From positions 196,502,377 through 196,566,376 of the forward strand of contig NC_089821.1 in assembly GCF_035046505.1 (NCBI RefSeq): DNA of 64,000 nt, in the 5' to 3' direction. A program made the translations under genes and the position numbers. This document shows, one piece after another, positions 60,487-64,000 of the stretch. Origin of the DNA: Tiliqua scincoides. Lineage: Eukaryota > Chordata > Lepidosauria > Squamata > Scincidae. The notes beneath the pieces are model-generated. The model did no database searches and was not told where the DNA came from. It worked only from the letters and a program-made list of their open reading frames with translations. The stretch's first letter is position 1. Every line of letters starts with the position of its first letter.

Positions 60487-60645
60487 TTACATAGCTATCT
60501 TCAGTCTTGGAGGATCTAGTGCAGGCCCACAGTTAGCAGCCTCGAGCTGCTTATAGTCCTCTATTAAATCTGATAAAGATGAAAGTGCTTCAGAAAAACA
60601 GGTCTGCTCCATCCCATCAACATGTAGATAATGATGAAGGTGAGC
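60487..60645 (-). CDS. TUBE1: TUBE1 last coding exon
   Basis: 52 residues, AHLHHYLHVDGMEQTCF ... LDPPRLKIAM, then TAA (60487-60489). Begins after the acceptor TTACTGTTACAG, phase 0. The central part (SDLIEDYKQLEAANCGP) is the least conserved, as expected for the tubulin C-terminal tail. Confidence 0.95.
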   Translation of the reverse strand, partial: AHLHHYLHVDGMEQTCFSEALSSLSDLIEDYKQLEAANCGPALDPPRLKIAM

Positions 60646-63352
60646 CTGTAACAGTAAATGGTACTTGAGTTATATGTTTTGTTATAAAAGTGAACAATAT
60701 TAGCTCAGTACAATATAAATCAATTGTTTTTTTCACCTCCATATCATAAAACAGGATAAACTCTTGACTTCAGGTGAATTGGTTCATGACTGAAAATGTT
60801 TTTTAAAGAAATATCCATGGTGTATAATATACAGCTTCTCCCTCACAAGAGCAGCTGCATGCATGAGAATATATTTATTTATTGTATTTTTTCTCCTGCA
60901 ATGGGGCACCCAAGGCAACTTATAACACAATAAAATATAGAATAAAAACCAACTCAATGAAATTATAAAAACCAAAAAGTAGCTGCATAAAATACAAATA
61001 TACATAAGGTTCTCACTACCTTGCTCCAGTGCACATGCACATATAAAACACTGTGTCTATCAGTGACATTTCATATTATGGAGGAGACGAATACTTGTAT
61101 AAGTACTTGTACAACTATTTCCCAATACTTAAGGACTGCCTAACTAGTTAAAAATGTAGCTTGAAATTGCATTCAGGGATCTACCTTTTTCTTGTACAAC
61201 CTCATGAATCTCTCTCTGAGTTCTGTGAAAGTACGTTTCACACAAGTGTTATTTGCTAGTGCCAACAATGCGTGAGAATGGCCCACAGGAGGTACTGAAC
61301 ACAAGCCAGTTTTCCAGCCTTCTTGATTCCAGGAGACAAAATGAAGTGAAGGTTTCAGCCTGCAATAGGCAAATTCAGGGTTGACAGAGACAAAACAGTA
61401 AAATGACAACTAGAAAGCAAGTATGTTAATGACAGATTTGAATGTTTCTTTCCAAGAATGTATTTATGTGATTTCAGCAATAAAAACCATTGTACTGTTA
61501 AAATAGTTATTCTTCCACATCAAAATGCTCAGTTAACTAGAACGTGTCACATGTGATGCTTATTTTTAGACTAACTACAGCTCTATTCAAGGCATCTATT
61601 TGGAAAAACTTGAATCCTGAACATAATATTGTACACCAAGAAAAACAAATATTCAATAAGATTACACAAGCCTCACTAACAGCCCAATTCTATCCTTTTT
61701 CCCCACCCGCTGTGCCAAAAATGGGTGAACTGTGTCCAGTGGGGAGGGAGAATCAGGAGGCTCTGAAGGGGAAAGAGCATTTACATTCCCATATCCCAAT
61801 GTAAGCCTCCTGTTCTGTAATGGGTCTCCTTGAACCTTAATCATTAGCACAAGTCTGAGGAGAGAAAGGGGGAAGGGAGCCTGCTGTTGGAGGGGATAGG
61901 ATCCAGCCCACACCACTGCGGCCAGATCAACCCCCTTCCCGCAGCCTCCCCATCCCCCAGTCCTCCCCTCCCAGCCCAGCTTTGCACCCAGCCAGTTCAT
62001 TCTGTTTTCCCCTGCCATCTTAACTTCCTTGGCAGGCAGCTGGCATTCCAATGATCTGCATGGGAAGGCTTTGTCCTTCCTACTGTCACCCCAGCAGTGC
62101 ACTACTCAGCTTGCTGCAGAAGGCACCTTATGGCAGTTTTCAGCAGCTGCCACCAGTGGAACATGTGTTCGTTAGCAGCTTCAGCTCACAGGATTGGGTT
62201 GTAAGTTACTGAAAATAGTTCATTTCACTCATCAAAACAACTGTGCATACAGGAGTATGGGGGAGGGCTTTTCCTTTTTCCCAGTTGGTCTTTGAGCCTT
62301 ATGATCAAGTACTGAAGTGAAAATCTGTATGAGCAGCCAATAATTCCTCCCCTAAAGTATATTATGTACAAACCTTTCAATGTTTCTTCGAAGATCTGAA
62401 ACTTGCACATTTCCTCTGACTAGAAGAGCACAAGCAAGGTACAAACTGTGCTTTGGGTCAGCTCTTATTAGTTGATGGTCTTTGCTGAAAGCATCTGAAA
62501 ACATTTGGTCTAATCTATGGAGAAAAAGAATAACCCACAATGTTTATGAGGTTAACAAAATCGTAGAGCTTGTTGTTAGCCAAGTAACTTCTGGAAGTAT
62601 GTGCCAAAAATAAAGCAGAACTCTATTTCAAACATCTGAAAACTATGCGGGTGCTTTAATAGCAAGAGGATTCATGGCCTAATCCTATCCCCCATTTATG
62701 GCCATGGATTCTGTAATCTGCTGAAATAAATCCATTCATAAAAGGTGCACTGCCAATCAAGCGCTCTGGAGTTGCTGGTGCAAATGGTTTGAAGTTCTGT
62801 GTGCCTGCCCAACAGCCCATTCAGGATGCACCAGAGTAGATAAGGTGGCAGCAGGGTCAGGTCACAGGCAGTTCAGGGGCAGGAGGGGGAGGACTTTGGA
62901 AGCAGTTGCACATGTTGGATCTATCCCCCTTTCCTTTCCTGGACTTAAACCAGCAAAATAGCTGGTGTGAGCCTGGGGCCCCCACAGGTGATCAGGAGCC
63001 TTATCAGGAGATAAGTAAAAGCTGTTTTTACCTGCCCCTCGCTGGCTACTTGGTTGCCCCCCCCCCCACATCATGCAGCGTGTGCTCTGCATACTATGGA
63101 CTGGCAGGGATACGATTGGCTATCAACTCTTAAAAATAGATGTTACTAAGCAATCAATTTCATCTTCATACAGACAACAGCTGTCATTAACACATCAAAC
63201 AAAATGCCTACCTCCGAGAAGGTACATTAACATCAGACAATGTGTACAGAGGAGTCAAGCTGGAAAGTAGGTAATGAAGTCGAGGAAAGGGGACCAAATT
63301 CATGCTGATTTCATTAAGATCTATATTAAGAGACCCCTCAAACCTAGCAGAG
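60487..63352 (-). CDS. TUBE1: TUBE1 (epsilon-tubulin), last four coding exons
   Basis: Epsilon-tubulin is a centriolar tubulin needed, with delta-tubulin, for the triplet microtubules of centrioles. Minus-strand exons 63352-63212, 62514-62374, 61359-61185 and 60645-60487 encode roughly the last 204 of about 475 residues, ending DPPRLKIAM. All junctions are GT-AG with matching phases. The gene is convergent with CCN6, as in mammals. The N-terminal GTPase part lies beyond 64000: no earlier exon was found at 63353-64000. Identification is by close agreement with the recalled human C-terminus. Confidence 0.96.
60866..61015 (-). mobile_element. LINE 3' UTR fragment in the last TUBE1 intron
   Basis: TTTATTTATTGTATTTT at the edge, then CAATGGGGCACCCAAGGCAA, CTTATAACACAATAAAATATAG. 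This is the 3' UTR of an L2-like element as at 6335-6420, in a different subfamily. Confidence 0.55.
61185..61359 (-). CDS. TUBE1: TUBE1 penultimate coding exon
   Basis: LKPSLHFVSWNQEGWKTGLC, SVPPVGHSHALLALANNTC and VKRTFTELRERFMRLYKKK, then donor GTAGAT (phase 0). Acceptor TTTGCCTATTGCAG. WNQEGWK is the conserved tubulin C-terminal-domain motif in its epsilon form. Confidence 0.97.
61680..62201. mobile_element. Longer palindromic element (family C) in a TUBE1 intron
   Basis: CAGCCCAATTCTATCC at the left, CACAGGATTGGGTTG at the right, TAA on both sides (61677-61679 and 62202-62204). Confidence 0.7.
62374..62514 (-). CDS. TUBE1: TUBE1 exon, third from last
   Basis: LDQMFSDAFSKDHQLIRADP, KHSLYLACALLVRGNVQVSD, LRRNIER with both edge codons split. 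Acceptor TTCTTTTTCTCCATAG, donor AAAG|GTTTGT. The block YLACALLVRGNV matches the conserved tubulin RG..-motif region. Confidence 0.97.
62675..63122. mobile_element. Longer palindromic element (family C) in a TUBE1 intron
   Basis: TGGCCTAATCCTATCCC at the left, CAGGGATACGATTGGCTA at the right, TCA on both sides (62672-62674 and 63123-63125). Confidence 0.65.
63212..63352 (-). CDS. TUBE1: TUBE1 exon, fourth from last
   Basis: SARFEGSLNIDLNEISMNLV, PFPRLHYLLSSLTPLYTLSD, VNVPSR, joining the next exon as RRLDQM. Acceptor CTGTTTTACTTTCAG, donor GGAG|GTAGGC. NLVPFPRLHYL is the conserved tubulin motif. Confidence 0.97.
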
Positions 63353-64000
63353 CTGAAAGTAAAACAGATGAAACAGATATAAACAAGTTTGCCATGATTG
63401 TCTAATTGCAGTTCATTGCAAAGACTCTTGTGAAGAGTTGTAAAAAATTAGTGACCTTTGTGAAAAGCCGTAGCTTACAGCAAAAAATAAACTAATTTTC
63501 TAATTTCAACTAGGTTGAAGCTTCTATGCAAAAAAGGAATACCATCCCACAGTTACCAAACATTCCTTATGCTCTTTAGGAGCTTTCCCTCTTGTTAGAA
63601 GTGAAGCAGTGTGTATGTTAATCTTAGACTTAATCTCTGTTGCTTTACTTGAACACAATGATACTGCAGCTGTTGTGGTAGAAGTTTCTCCAACGACAGA
63701 TATACTCCCAGTGTTTACCACAATCCCTTATAGAATTTCATTTATAAAGAAAGCAGTATCAACTTGAATGGGAACAACTATGACAGATATTAGAGAAAAG
63801 ATAACCATTCTGTTGGAAGCTGGTTCTGCTGGACAGAAGAAATAAAAATGTGAGTTCAAGCTTTTGGCAAGGAACACCTCCTTCCCCATAATATTTGCCT
63901 GATGGAATTTCATCCACGCATACAAGTCATTCTTAGGATCTAGCCCAGTTAACACACATTGTCAATCTACCCTTCCTTTTGCAGTCCCAAGATCCCTGAT
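63353..64000 (-). other. TUBE1: TUBE1 intron, window edge
   Basis: No exon of TUBE1 is recognisable here; the preceding exon (expected to encode the sequence before SSARFEG) must lie past 64000. Confidence 0.7.

Noticed and set aside
1-64000. LTR retrovirus, Polinton, CRISPR array, tRNA or rRNA gene
   Set aside because: I saw no paired long terminal repeats, no capsid, envelope or integrase-like frames, no regularly spaced repeat array, and tRNA-like boxes only inside SINEs.

Overview
The window is vertebrate nuclear DNA, most likely from a squamate reptile (lizard). Two host genes are read directly: all five coding exons of CCN6 (WISP3) on the + strand (41644-59085) and the last four coding exons of TUBE1 (epsilon-tubulin) on the - strand (60487-63352), tail to tail as in other amniotes. 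The squamate call rests on the repeat content: a Sauria-like tRNA-derived SINE, 3' fragments of CR1 and L2 LINEs, an RTE-like LINE, many hAT miniatures, and dozens of short palindromic elements ending in CAATCCTA.

Layout. 1-4480: CR1 fragment and otherwise unannotated DNA. 4515-5450: a CpG island with an excellent minus-strand splice donor, a candidate non-coding first exon of FYN, which lies on this side of CCN6 in mammals. 5.6-41 kb: an intergenic desert filled with LINE, SINE and DNA-transposon remains, including two hAT elements that are almost perfect palindromes (9346-10144, 20130-20641) and a SINE-in-LINE-in-CR1 nest (21.05-22.41 kb). 41.6-59.1 kb: CCN6, with introns of 4.6, 0.9, 9.8 and 1.05 kb. 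Intron 3 holds a nearly full-length RTE-like LINE (about 49.0-52.8 kb, minus strand), an intact copy of EIF4A3 exon 1 with its splice donor (53461-53626), two halves of one hAT element in inverted arrangement around that fragment, and a minus-strand CR1 copy. 60.5-63.35 kb: TUBE1, each of its three visible introns carrying a transposon remnant.

The CCN6 reading frame assembled from the five exons is 354 codons, the length of the human protein, with all splice phases consistent. TUBE1 runs off the right edge: its remaining 5' exons lie beyond 64000.

Most notable items: the EIF4A3 exon 1 fragment inside CCN6 intron 3; the inverted hAT that shows an inversion next to it; a TA-centred 8-bp target-site rule shared by all scored hAT copies; and three size classes of palindromic element with shared CAATCCTA ends and 3-bp TNA flanks. 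No CRISPR, no prokaryotic gene, and no recognisable LTR retrovirus or Polinton was seen.
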